DNA from: Melieria omissa
Taxonomy: Eukaryota; Arthropoda; Insecta; Diptera; Ulidiidae
DNA: 64,000 nucleotides
Assembly: GCA_963971225.1 (NCBI GenBank)
Contig: OZ020269.1
Coordinates: 92,876,865-92,940,864, forward strand
Direction: 5' to 3'
Part shown: positions 13,476 through 24,661 of the stretch, piece after piece
Numbering within the stretch: the first letter of the stretch is position 1
Layout of the letters: each line of letters begins with the position of its first letter
Made by a program: the position numbers and the translations under genes
Notes under the pieces: generated by a model
The model's input: the letters and a program-made list of their open reading frames with translations, nothing else
Told to the model about the DNA's origin: nothing
Databases searched by the model: none

Positions 13476-14752
13476 CCAGGTATGCGCCTATGAAACCGCC
13501 TATTATTTTTGAAAAAAACCCGTTTATTGTGAGGAAATGATTACAATTTTATTCTTCAAAGTAATGGCCATCGCTAGCTACACATTTTTCCCATCTCTCA
13601 GGCAATTTATGGATGCCTCGCCAAAAAAATGTTTCGTCTTTTGCCTGAAACCAATCATCGATCCATTTTTTTACTTCTGCGTGAAAATTGAAGCGCCGTT
13701 CCGTTAATGCGTGGCCCATCGATGCGAACATGTGATAATCCGAAGGCGCCAAGTCTGGTGAGTAAGCCGCATGAGCAAGAGCTTCCCAGTTGTACGATGC
13801 AACCAATTCTTTGGTGGCTCTAGTGCGGTGTGGTGGTGCGTTGTCATCGAGGAAAATCACTTTGTGTTGCCTGGCTTCATATTCTGGGCGTTTTTGGCGT
13901 ATAGCACGGTTCAAATCGGCCAATTGTTGTTGGTAACGTTCACCGTTAACCGTTTCACCAGGTTTTAGAAGGTCATACCATATGACACCACGCTGGTCCC
14001 AGAAAACACATAGCATGGCCTTCTTTCCGAAGCGATCTGGCCTTGCAGTCGATTGCGCACTTTCGCCGCGGTTAACATACGATCTTTTTCGTTTGGGTTC
14101 TTGAAATAGACCCACTTTTCATCACCAGTTACGATTCGATGCAAAAACGACTTTCTTTTGTACCGGGCGAGCAGCATTTCACAAGTGGTTTTTCGGTTTT
14201 CTTGCTGCCTTTCAGTCAGTTCATGTGGCACCCATCTACCGACCTTTAAAATGTTTCCCATTGCTTTTAAACGTTTTCCGACGGTCCGACGGTCAACACC
14301 CAATTGTTCTGCGAGCTGTTCTTGCGTTTGGCCATCATCTTCATCGAGCAATGCTTGCAATTCGGCGTCTTCAAACTTTTTTGGTGGCCGGCCACGCTCC
14401 TCGTTTCTCACATTAAAATCACCACTTTTAAATTTATTGAACCACTCGTTACACTGTGTGCGACCAAGAGCATGCTCGCCGTAAGCTTCCACAAGCATTC
14501 GATGCGATTCAGAAGCGTTTTTCTTCAAATGGTAACACAAAATTAACTGTGACCGCAAATCGTAATTTGTAGGCACGTAATCCGACATTTTCCGGAGCGT
14601 CAAACAATGCGTTGTTGGATGAAACTTGACAAATTGTGAACTGAATATTGTTGACATATGACAGAAGATACGGTTGGTACGGTTCCGAAGTTTATAAATA
14701 TTCGGCTATTTACCGCTAGATGTCGTTACCGGTTTCATAGGCGCATACCTGG
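13476..14752 (-). mobile_element. Full-length mariner element, 1,277 bp
   Basis: The termini are inverted repeats that both start CCAGGTATGCGCCTATGAAA and agree over about 23 bp. A TA dinucleotide flanks each end (13,474-13,475 and 14,753-14,754), as expected for mariner target duplication. The length of 1.28 kb is that of a complete mariner. It carries one transposase gene on the minus strand with a single reading-frame break. A deleted relative in opposite orientation lies at 18,933-19,637. Confidence 0.95.
13549..14588 (-). pseudogene. mariner transposase, one frameshift
   Basis: DDE transposase that would cut and paste the surrounding element in the nucleus. The start is the ATG giving MSDYVPTN at 14,588. 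The N-terminal part holds the helix-turn-helix region (EQLAEQLGVDRRTVGKRLKA) and the WVPHEL linker motif typical of mariners. The catalytic residues are TGDEKW, IFLDDNAPPH and SPDLAPSDY, with 34 residues between the second and third Asp (DD34D). The total span of about 346 codons is the usual length. The frame breaks near 14,105, just after WVYFKNP, where the reading shifts by one base; everything else is open to the stop at 13,549. All catalytic residues survive, so the copy is young, but as it stands it makes no complete transposase. The subfamily was not assigned. Confidence 0.93.
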
Positions 14753-14975
14753 TAAACAATTTTCTGTTATCCTCAAGAACAAATTTTTAATAATTTGTAG
14801 CGATATCAGGGAAAGTTTGTGTTCTAATTGAAGTCTACGAATTGAGCGCGTTTGATCAAAACCCTGTTTCATTAATAATGGTTAAATAAAATCAAAAAGT
14901 GATTTTTTTGTATTTTTCCATAAATATTATATAATTTTTCTGTAATTGAAAAATATTGGTAACAAATTTATTTAA

Positions 14976-15098
14976 CCCGTTTTAAGCTAAAATTGTTCAA
15001 AAGTAAACTAGTTCTAAAACTCCGTGGCGAGTTCAAATTTCGTGTGCACTCTTCCTAGACAAGTGTTTGTTACAGGGTAAAACTCGGGTTCGAAAGGG
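14976..15098. mobile_element. Small piggyBac-like MITE (TTAA flanks)
   Basis: A 123-bp segment bounded by TTAA on both sides (14,972-14,975 and 15,099-15,102). It starts CCCGTTTTAAGC and ends, inverted, CCCTTTCGAACC. CCC termini with TTAA duplications are characteristic of piggyBac-type elements. The CCCTTTTCAAGC end at 13,421 looks like a second copy cut by the mariner. The inverted repeats are imperfect, so confidence is moderate. Confidence 0.5.
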
Positions 15099-15102
15099 TT
15101 AA

Positions 15103-15300
15103 ATCACGTTTCTTCATACAACACCTTAACTCATATTTTGTCCTCATAGACCCCGAATTTCGAAAAATCCCCTTTTAGCGGAGGTTCATTCTTCAAGATG
15201 TACCTACAGTTCAAATTTCAGCGGTTTGGGCTGCGCGATAATAAGTCAGTCAGTCAGCCACAACAAACAATTATATATACCTGGTATGTGGACCTAAACA
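15103..15300. repeat. Repeat tail, unknown class
   Basis: Continues the 12.8-13.4 kb array (cacgtttcttcatacaacac) and ends with a tcagtcagtcagtcagcc phrase and ttatatatac. No class was recognised. Confidence 0.35.
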
Positions 15301-17960
15301 ACTCATTGAAGGGTTTATTTATCGCTGAGCTGAAGAAACCATGACCACATTTTCTTCAAGTTCAAAAGATTGTTTCAGTTCAACTTTTCCAGCTTTGTTT
15401 TGGCGTAGTTTTCGCCAGGAGCATTGAACCCAAATTGTGTGTGTGTGGCCAATGTTCCTGGAACTCTTGTACACTGCATGGAACTAAACAAAGCCTTCCA
15501 TCTCTCTTGAATCTCTAAATCTTGACATTTGAATCTTTGATCTAAGCCAAGTTTCCATATCCCCAACGAATTACAACGAACCTTTTCCCTTGGGATGTGT
15601 TGCACAGTGGAGCAGGCGCACTTCATAATTCAGCTTAGAAGGCAAAAGAATCAAAGAAAAGAGCAGCAGCAGCAAAAATCGAAATCGAAGTAATAAAAAT
15701 AAAAGTAACAAAAAACTACAACAACAAGAAACAACAAAAAAAGAAACAACTTGATCGAATTTGCTGAATGCTGCAGCAGCAACAGCACCAAATGCAGCAA
15801 GCACGCTAACAACAACAACAGCAACAACAACAGCAAATCATGTAACTCGCAGCTACAGCAGGGCAAACAGTCAAGGTCTACAACAACAATAACAACAACA
15901 ACAACAACAATAATTGTGTAGAAAACCAGTTTCCCCCCAAGCCAAGCGGCAAACAACAGCTGTGGCAATCAGCAATGCAACAACACATTTTGCACTTGTT
16001 GCAAGTGAATGTTGTTGTTGTTAGTGTTGTTAGTGTTGCTGCTGTCGCTGCTATTTTGCAGCTTTACTATACAATTTGCGATGGCTATTAGTAACTTGTA
16101 GTAGTAGTTGTTGTTGTTGTTGTTGCTATTGTTGTTCTTGTTGTTCTTTTTCTTCTTGTTGTTGTTGTCGCTGCTGTTGTCAGTGCGAATATTGTGCGCT
16201 GCAAGCAACAAATCAAATAGATTGACGCTGCAGCAGTGGCAGCAACAACAACAAAAACAACAACCTCAATTACACAGCAAACACCAGCAGCAGCAACAAC
16301 AATAACAAGAACTAGAACCAGAACAAGAAACAGGCAACGCGCGCTCGAAATAAGAAGTGAGCAGCACAGCAAACAACAACAACAACAACAACAGTAATAG
16401 CAGAGCGAAGAAAAATTGAATTAAATTCAAAAGCGGATTTCAATTGCTGCTGAAACTAGTAGAACAAAAACAACAACAACAACAATGAGGACAAAACCAG
16501 CAGTTGCGACGGCAGCACAACGACAACAACAACAACAATAAACAGCGCAGAGTAATAAAGACTACAACAACAAAAAATGGCAACAAGCTGCAGTTGGCGT
16601 AGCAGCAACAACAACAATGCTATCAACCGGTACAACCAGACCCGGACCCAGAGCTGACAAACAGCAGCAATTGGTGTTGTTGTTGTTGCTGCTGCAGTTG
16701 TGCCACAACGCTGCTGTTGCATGCAACGCACTTGTCTGCAGCTTCTTCGGCTCCACGCTGTCGCAGTGAACGCTGCCGCAGCTAGGCGACTTCGTTCTCG
16801 ACGTCAGCCTACAGGAAGTGTGCGCGCGTCTGTGCGCGTGCGCGCTCGCGCACTCACTCAACGCCGCCTCGAAATGACGGCCAGCGGCTGCTGCTGCTGT
16901 TGCTGCCAATATGATAGCTGGCAACGCTAATAACTCGTTTGGTTAATGAGTTAAAGACAAGTCGTACTGGGATGTGCTGCTGATGCTGCTGAGATGTTCT
17001 TGCTATTGTTGTTGTTGTTGCTGTTGTGGCGCAGCTGACAGCAACAGTAGCGCAATGGGGCGGTGGAGGGCGGCCGGGCAGCAACACTCGACTGCAACAA
17101 CTTCATTCGGTTGTGATTTAATGAGCAATCAAAGGAGTGGCACCAATTCCCCCAAGGGAAGCTGGCGCTGGTTAAACGCCGAAGCGGGGCAGGTGAACGA
17201 GCGACGCGGCGTCGCTGCGAAGGACTCAATGCGTTTCCTGTGAAAAAAAGTGAAAATTAATAAATCAACAAAATGTTTTTCGCATTCGCAGTCCCTCACG
17301 GCCTGCGCTGACGAGCAAAACTCCCAAAAGACAACGTAATCCAAGGCGAATGCACCGCTCCCACCACTCACTGCGCCCCACACTCGAGTAGCCGTCAAGG
17401 AATTTGCAATTCATACATTAAAAATTTAAAGGAAAAATGTTTTCGAATCCAAAACGCAGACACGAAAAAGTTGAAAAAACAACAACAAGTATGCCAGCGC
17501 AGCTTATGGACAAAACAGATGGCGAGAGGTGTGGAAGCGTCAGTCGCTGCAGATTTCAGTGGAAAAAGTGTCAAAGCAATGCAAAAAAATACATACATAA
17601 TAAGCAAAACAACAACAACACTACAACAACTACAGTATAAGTATAAAAAACAACTACAAATACATAACAGAAACAACAACGAACAACAGCAAATCAGAGT
17701 CAACGGACAACAGATGTTGCCGGCCCCCGAAGAGCGTCGCCCGATGGCAGCCAATGCCAGACACATGGAAGCGTATTCTGCGCTCGCTGCTGCCGGTACT
17801 GTTGCTGTACACGCACATGTCTGCCTGCCGCATACCTGTAGGAATACATTAAGGACCTTAAAAATGTAAACAATAAGTGCTGACGTCTCCCGCTTCCCTC
17901 GTCCGCGCAGGTCCTTTCCACACCCAGCCTCAAGTGGGACACCCTGCATGGGAATGAAGA
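15301..17960. other. Non-coding block dense in CAA/GTT and CAG tracts
   Basis: No gene is supported. Trinucleotide runs occur almost continuously from 15,660 to 17,100 and at 17,610-17,690, with CAA mostly on the plus strand except 16,010-16,170 and 16,670-16,700 (GTT). Long open frames on both strands translate to poly-Leu, poly-Asn or poly-Gln and are artefacts. The stretch 16,740-16,900 is GC-rich, with GCGCGC alternation near 16,825-16,850. Confidence 0.5.
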
Positions 17961-18227
17961 GTGTATTCGTCGACGTAAAAGATCTATCGTGCTGCCTTCA
18001 TGGACTCACAGTTCGTCGGTAAGTCCAACATTCAAGAGAATTTAAACCTATAAACCTTTGGAGTCCCAATCTGATATAAGGAATCCCCCAGGTGCTTCTT
18101 TCGGCTATGCATAAGTACAGGACATGCTCCTAGTATGTGTATTGCAGATTAATTTTCCTTCAAGCAAAACCTGCAACATTCGTTTTCGCAAACTCCTAGT
18201 TTAGTCACGTAACAATTCAACCTGCAA

Positions 18228-18344
18228 GAAGAAAAATTTTTGTTTTTCTTTTTTTTCGGTATTAACGCAACGGATTATTGAACCTGGTGCGTCGCATTTG
18301 ACCCGCGGCCCAACGCACTAGCCAGGTGAGCTACGGTGGCTCCT
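18228..18344 (-). repeat. tRNA-derived SINE head (SINE family 1), fragment
   Basis: Read on the minus strand it begins ggagccaccgtagctcac. It has an A-box-like TAGCTCACCTGGCTAGTGCG (complement of 18,314-18,333) and a B-box-like GGTTCAATAATCC (complement of 18,272-18,284), spaced as in a tRNA, followed by an A-rich stretch. It matches the head of the longer copy at 27,826. It does not fold as an intact tRNA and has lost the rest of the SINE body. Confidence 0.7.
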
Positions 18345-18477
18345 CAAATTTCTTCTTGTTAAATATATGACCCGATAATTACCATTCCCAGTATTGATTT
18401 CTGCTGATTATCTCGTCTTTTCTGGTTAGGATGATTCCTTTCTCAAACCGCGAAAAGGTTCTGGGCCAACAAAATGA

Positions 18478-18781
18478 CTACACCTTTTCAAGTTCGGTTT
18501 CAGAAAGTGTAAAAGTAATTTCAGAAACCGTAAAATTAATTTCAGAAAGCGTAAATTAATTTTCAGATACATACATTTAATTTCAGAAACCGTAAATTCA
18601 ATTTCAGAAACCAATTTCGGCAAACGTAAATTCAATTTCAGAGTAAATATTGAACGGTTTCTGATATTGAATTTATGTATCTGAAATTGAATTTACGGTT
18701 TCTGAAATTAAATTTATGTATCTAAAAATGAATTTATATTTTTTGAAATAGCCTTTACACTTTCTGAAATCGAGGTGTAGG
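18478..18781. repeat. Hairpin built of 21-bp units
   Basis: The left arm (about 18,495-18,645) contains roughly seven tandem variants of TTTCAGAAACCGTAAATTCA. The right arm (about 18,652-18,770) contains the same 21-bp unit inverted. The outer ends are CTACACCT and AGGTGTAG. Because 21 bp is seven codons, the minus strand reads as heptads like INLRFLK-LILRFLK-LLLHFLK, but no start or gene context supports coding. A transcript would fold into an imperfect stem. Confidence 0.8.
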
Positions 18782-18932
18782 AGCGCTTATCCTTTCAAGC
18801 TTGACCCGAAACCCAAAGGACCCATACCTGATAGTGATTTTCAATGACTGGCCTTTTCGACAACTGCAACACCATTTTTTTCTGTCGACAAACAACCACT
18901 TTTGTCAAGACCCATCCAAAAAATTACATATT

Positions 18933-19637
18933 CCAGGTATGCGCCTATGAAACCGGTAACGACATCTAGCGGTAAATAGCCGAATATTTATAAACTTCGG
19001 AACCGTACCAAATGTCATGTTTACTTCTTCTGTCATATGTCAACAATATTCAGTTCACAATTTGTCAAGTTTCATCCAACAACGCATTGTTTGACGCTCC
19101 GGAAAATGTCGGATTACGTGCCTACAAATTACGATTTGCGGACACAGTTAATTTTGTGTTGCCATTTGAAGAAAAAAACCTTCTAAAACCTGGTGAAACG
19201 GTTAACGGTGAACGTTACCAACAACAATTGGCCGATTTGAACCGTGCTATACGCCAAAAACGCCCAGAATATGAAGCCAGGCAACACAAAGTGATTTTCC
19301 TCGATGACAACGCACCACCACACCGCACTAGAGCCACCAAAGAATTGGTTGCATCGTACAACTGGGAAGCTCTTGCTCATGCGGCTTACTCACCAGACTT
19401 GGCGCCTTCGGATTATCACATGTTCGCATCGATGGGCCACGCATTAACGGAACAGCGCTTAAATTCTCACGCAGAAGCTAAAAAATGGATCGATGATTGG
19501 TTTCAGGCAAAAGACGAAACATTTTTTTGGCGAGGCATCCATAAATTGCCTGAGAGATGGGAAAATGTGTAGCTAGCGATGGCCATTACTTTGAAGAATA
19601 AAATTGTAATCAACCGGTTTCATAGGCGCATACCTGG
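18933..19637 (+). mobile_element. Internally deleted mariner, about 705 bp
   Basis: The same inverted termini as the 13.5-kb mariner (CCAGGTATGCGCCTATGAAA), here in plus orientation. A TA follows the right end, while the left flank reads TT instead. The first codons (MSDYVPTNYDLR) start at 19,107, then roughly 0.6 kb is missing and the sequence rejoins at the KPGETVNGERY region. The C-terminal half, including LDDNAPPH and SPDLAPSDY, is open, but the join changes frame and one A is missing in a run near 19,562, which ends the frame early. It is non-autonomous. The 3' untranslated part is also shortened compared with the full copy. Confidence 0.92.
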
Positions 19638-19639
19638 TA

Positions 19640-20565
19640 TAGTATAAGCGTGAAACTAGAGGTAATTCAAAGTAACTTGGGATACTCAATCTTTTATTTT
19701 CTGATCCGATGTCCCTTTTAAAATACTTCACAATCAAAAGGAAAAGGAACCAAAATATTTCTAAGAATTTATTTAAATATTTGCGGTTGCACAATGATTA
19801 AGATATGGGTTATCAAATTGACGAAGAAAATTATCGGTTTTAGATTATATTTCTTATTTTTAATTTTAAAGACTAAAATATGTTAGTAAGGTCCTTTCAA
19901 TGATGTATCCTCCGATATCTTTCAAGTTTTGTAACAAATGCTTTTGGAAAAATTGATTAACTAAAAACACATACAATTTAGAGAACTGTATGAAATCCTT
20001 ATTTGAGTCGATGGAACGAACAATCTATATAATTCAACGTTCAAAGATGAATTCATGTTAATGTTGACTGCGGCTGCGCCTCAAATGGTTCATACGGTTC
20101 ATTCATTTTGGCATACTGTCTCCAACATATCGGCCGGTATCTCACGAATAAATTCTTTAATATTGGCCCTCAGTGCGTCAACCGTTGCAGGCTTCTCGCT
20201 ACAGCCATGAGTCTTAACATAACCCCACAAAAAATAGTCTAAAGGCGTTGAATCGCACGATCTACACAATAATTTGTAGTCTACGAAATTGCATAGAAAA
20301 ATAAAATGTTAAGGTATTATGTTACATATGTAATTCATACTGACATATGTTGGTCCTAAAAATTCAAAATAACAAATTTTTAGTTATAAAGCAGTAAGTT
20401 TTTTCTTTCACTTGGTGCCCATATCGTCATAATTGTAAAATTGCAAATATTATAAAAAAATCTTTGAATTGTGTACGTCCTTGAACTTTAAAGTTCTTTA
20501 AAAGGACAAGGGATCAGAAAATTAAAAACTGAGTATGTCAATTTATTATGAATGACCTCCATAAG
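19640..20565. mobile_element. Decayed inverted-repeat element enclosing a DDE transposase remnant
   Basis: Flanks resembling the arms of the long-inverted-repeat MITE family (gcgtgaaactaga and ccttttaaaa at 19,647-19,745; ttctttaaaaggacaaggg and aaaaactgagtatg at 20,488-20,540 in inverse sense) surround a minus-strand transposase remnant. The termini themselves are not recognisable, so the boundaries are approximate. Confidence 0.4.
20053..20254 (-). pseudogene. Tc1/mariner-type DDE transposase C-terminal remnant
   Basis: Read on the minus strand, an open segment of 66 codons begins DSTPLDYFLWGYVK and continues with EKPATVDALRANIKEFIREIP. The TPLDYFLWGYVK signature, with the last catalytic Asp before STP changed in context, belongs to a large insect family of IS630/Tc1-mariner-like transposases. 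Only the last domain is left, with no start and no upstream catalytic Asp residues. It lies between arms resembling the MITEs at 41.3 and 43.3 kb. Confidence 0.65.
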
Positions 20566-22030
20566 ATCTTTTAGATGGGTCAAAAGTACCACCCGTTAAA
20601 GAGCAACCCGTTCTTATAGAAAGAAGTTTTCAATTGAATAAATAATCTTTATGAACTGAATGAGAATAGTCGTATATTGCCGGATAAGAAGGATTTTGAT
20701 TAAATTTCTGTTTCTGTTATTAAATTTGAAAGAACTTTATGAATTGTTCATGGAAACTTATAGTTTCTTGATAATATATGTAATAAATGTTTTTTTTTCG
20801 AAATTTGCATCTTTATGACCAAAACATTGCATGCTAGCGGGTGTTTGTGTTTCTATGATTCACGAAAACGTTAAGTTGTTGATTGAATGATCTAATATAA
20901 AAAATATTGCAACCCAAATCCATCCATCCCGAATCCATTAGAAAGTGGTCATGACTGTCTAAAAAGAATGATTTGCATTGAACCCATAAAAAGTTGTTAC
21001 TTTGAAAAATGCTTTGATTGTCCAGGCGCAGAACATCTAATCGACGAAAGAGAAAACATTTTTGAATAAGTAGAAGTGACGAAATAACGTACAGACAGTG
21101 GACTTATGACGACAGAACTTTCTTCCAAATAATAATTTCTCCAGTTGATAATTATTTTAAAAAATTTAAGAAAAATTACTTCTTCATTCATTTCTTGTAA
21201 AAAAGCAAAATGAGTTTATGAAAACCAAGAAGCAGGGCCTATCAGAGAATGAGTGCCTTGTAGTCTGTAATTTTTCTGAAAATTATGTCGATAACACATA
21301 TTTTGTAACTCTAATACAACATACAAGACACAACAATAGAAGTGGAAATTATGTGTGAACCTTTGAGATCTCTTTGATTTGCGCTTGAAAATATTTTATT
21401 AGTAGCGATCTACGAGTAATTGAGCCTCACTTTTTCTTAGAATGGATTTTATAGATAAAAAGATGAGAAAAACTATTGTATTTAAAAAATTTTTTTTGTA
21501 AATTAAATTCATAAAATTAATTAACTTGGGGGCAACCATGAACAAGTTATTGAAACAATAAAATTGTTATTATTTTTCATTTGTTGGCAATTCAAAAAAA
21601 ATTGTGTACTACAATTCGAAAGCCAATGGAACAATGTGTTAAAAAATTTTTTTAAAAACTGACTTCGATCCGATCACTGCAACAGGAGAAAATGAATATC
21701 GAACACAAGGAATTTGAAGAAAATCTCGAAAATTCTCGAAAATTCAAATGTGTCTATTTTCGAAAATTTGTTAGATTTCGAAACTTTTCGAAAATTTAAA
21801 TGTGACTATTTTCAAAAAATTGCTAGATTTTTTAGCAAAATCCTGAAACACATGTAAACTTAATTTGTTCAAAGATATAGAATGCAATACAAATTTTCAT
21901 ACAATTCTAAAACATGAAATTTTTTTCCTGAATTACCGCCTACAGTTTCTTGAAGCGCCACCAGCGAGAGGACAAAAAGAGAAGAAAGTGGTTTCAGCCG
22001 CCAAAAATGCGGGAAAATGCTGGTCGAGAA
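20566..22030. other. AT-rich non-coding stretch, nothing recognised
   Basis: No gene, tandem array or element ends seen, apart from two near-repeats of tctcgaaaattc / cgaaaattt around 21,720-21,800. Confidence 0.35.
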
Positions 22031-23815
22031 AAACACACTCGTAGGGTGCACAGCGCAGTCACCTAAAACCCTGCAGCATTTCTTTATATTTACTAATTTT
22101 CTTACTTTTATCTTATCGAATTTTTTGCTGCCTTATCGCTTTGCGCCTTTGCCTGCGCACCCTCACAGCGGCCACTACAACTTTGAGCTGCAGTCAGTTC
22201 CCTTCGACCTCGAACAGTGCCAACGCCGACGACTCACAGCCGCCGCTGTCGCCACTGTTGCCACTTCGGTGATAACTTAAGCCTAAAATTTCATTTTCTT
22301 CACGCACACACACACGCAGCACACATGAGCCGAGATTGTTGCTGATGCTGTTTGCTGTTATGCATTGTTGTTGTGGTGGTTGTTATTGTTTTTGTCGCCT
22401 GTCTCCGCAAGCAAATTGCGCTACTGCTATGCATGTGGATGCCACATTCTGTTACTGAAAGACCGCCGCCAATGCCACCGCCACTGTTTGCTGTTGTTAT
22501 ATTACAGCAACGATTTGCTGTTGTTATTGTTTTTCATACTGTTGTTGTTGTTGTTGTTGTATTCAGCCACAGCCGCATGCATTAATTCGTGGGAATTAAT
22601 TATTCCCAGGCCGGCGCGTCATGCTCGCTACGCGACTGCGGCTGCGGCTGTTTGGCCGCCTGCTGCTTCATGCTTCACTGGCAACAACAATAACAAAAAT
22701 AACATAACAACAACAACAATATGACTTGCAGCAGCCGCCGCAACGCTGACAATTCCCAAGCAACTCGTCAACTGTGCGCCACACTTTGTTGCAACTTGCA
22801 ACTGGATATGAATATGAGCGGCAAAATAAAACAACAACAACAACAATAACAGCATCAACAACGACAAGTGCCACAATCGGCAGCGCAGTAGCAATGTTAT
22901 TGCAATTGCAACAGCAACAATATACAGCTATCAACAACATGTTGCAAGTGTCGTCTTTTCGTTGGCGATGCGTCGTCATTGTTGTACGCGTTGCGTTGTT
23001 GCTGGATTTATGCGATGTGATTTGTTAATTCGCCGCTTTATGCTTTTAGGTTGGCCAATGTAATTGTTGACTCGTTGTTGTTGTTGTTGTTGTTGATAGC
23101 ATAATTATTTTAATGCATAGCTAATGGGAAGAGGAAGATCCGAGGCAAGCAAAGCAGGACAGACAAACGGCCAACGCGCTCCCCAAACACTTGAAGTGAA
23201 TTTCGCTTGGAATTTGAATTCGTTGCGCTTGAAATGCATTAAAAATGCAACTAAACTGTAGTGGCGCGTTCCCCCTCTAAACACACACACACACACTGTA
23301 TGGCCGCATGTTGCACTTGCAACATGTCTGCCGTTGCCCTTTGATGCTCGCTTGCAGCTTGAGACGTTTGACAGTTTTTGGGCGACAGTCCACAAGCGTT
23401 AAATTTGTCATTTATGTGGCGCGCGGACTGCGGTGGCCACATGTCAACCGCAACAACAATAAACCATAACAACAACAGCAACAACAATAATAAGTATGTA
23501 AAACAATGGCACACATTAGCCGCAAGAGAGGCAGATCCCCACACACACATAGACACGGGCACATACACAATAATTGAATTTTAGTTAATAATTGCGTAAT
23601 AATTATCTGAATTAGTCATCGGGCGGCCATTGTTGCGACACTGAAGTGGTATCAAGCGAACAACTAATGCTGTGCCCCACTCCCCTCTGCCCGCTGGCGC
23701 ACCGTGCGCCTACTGTATGGGAAAATGCTTGACACCATTTCCGAATCATTCATTAATTTCAATGAAATTAGAGACTAATGATAAATGTTACACAAACCAA
23801 TGCTCAACTGAAATG
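22031..23815. other. Base-balanced non-coding block, candidate regulatory DNA
   Basis: No gene supported. It has GTT/CAA tracts near 22,535-22,560, 22,680-22,720, 22,830-22,865 and 23,075-23,095, and an AC tract at 23,280-23,296. A near-palindrome GGGAATTAATTATTCCC at 22,590-22,606 combines GGGAA/TTCCC half-sites with a TAATTA core. TAAT-rich stretches at 23,580-23,620 and 23,745-23,790 are non-repetitive. Regulatory function is inference. Confidence 0.4.
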
Positions 23816-24571
23816 GAAAACAAGGTTTTTAAGTTTTTTTTTTAGTTTCAAGAGGTCGCCGAAATTATCGAACTGGAACTAATGGAGTGCGGCCATTAAC
23901 AACCAGTCAGTAGCGACAGTTTCAAAGAGTCTCAAAAACTGCTAATTCAAAGTCAAGTAGTGCTTCTAATTCAGTTGGATGTGCATTATGGAATTAAGAT
24001 TATATTTGAATTAATTTCAGTTCAACTTCAACTTCTAATGAAGGAACAGTTTAGTTTAATGCTTCTGTATTATTTGGGACTTTTCGCTCTTTGGCCTCAG
24101 TCCACAGTTTTTATGACATCAGAGACTGTTCTGTTAAGCCTGCTTTCTCCAGTGGGTTACACCAAGAGATGATACTTACTTCCTTACTTACTTAACTGGC
24201 CCGTCAAGAGATGATAGGTCGTACTAAACTTGGTCCTCTACCTGATATATGATTTTCGTCTTTGCCGTCGACATTCAACTAGTGCGTCGAACATCTTTTT
24301 GGCCTCACCGTAGATCTGTTATGAATGGATTTCTAAAATGGGTGGATCGATGTTTACAGGCTATGACAGTCATGTTCTGCTGGTGGTGTCTATCAAATCT
24401 TCTGTTTATTATTCATTAACTGATGCCAAATCACTATAACAAGGTGCACAATTCAAGTCCAAATAATAAAACCTTATAATCTAAATGAGTGCAGCTCATA
24501 AACTCTTGACTTGATGGATTCTTAACGACTAAGACCATATCCAGTTATCTTTCTAGGTGATTCCTCCACAC

Positions 24572-24661
24572 CAGTGACGCAACTAGGCTTCCATTTTGGG
24601 AGAGGTTTTTCGTACAACTTTTGAGCCGAATCTCCGAAAACCCCGCCTGTGTGCGCCACTG
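24572..24661. mobile_element. hAT-like MITE, deleted copy
   Basis: Starts CAGTGACGCAACTAGG and ends CTGTGTGCGCCACTG. The interior shares gtacaacttttgagccgaat with the 2,192-2,333 copy but is shorter (90 bp). No clear target duplication. Confidence 0.6.

Noticed and set aside
15651..17087. Long Leu-, Asn- and Gln-rich open frames on both strands
   Set aside because: They arise from CAA/GTT/CAG tracts, overlap each other on both strands, and lack splice or start context.
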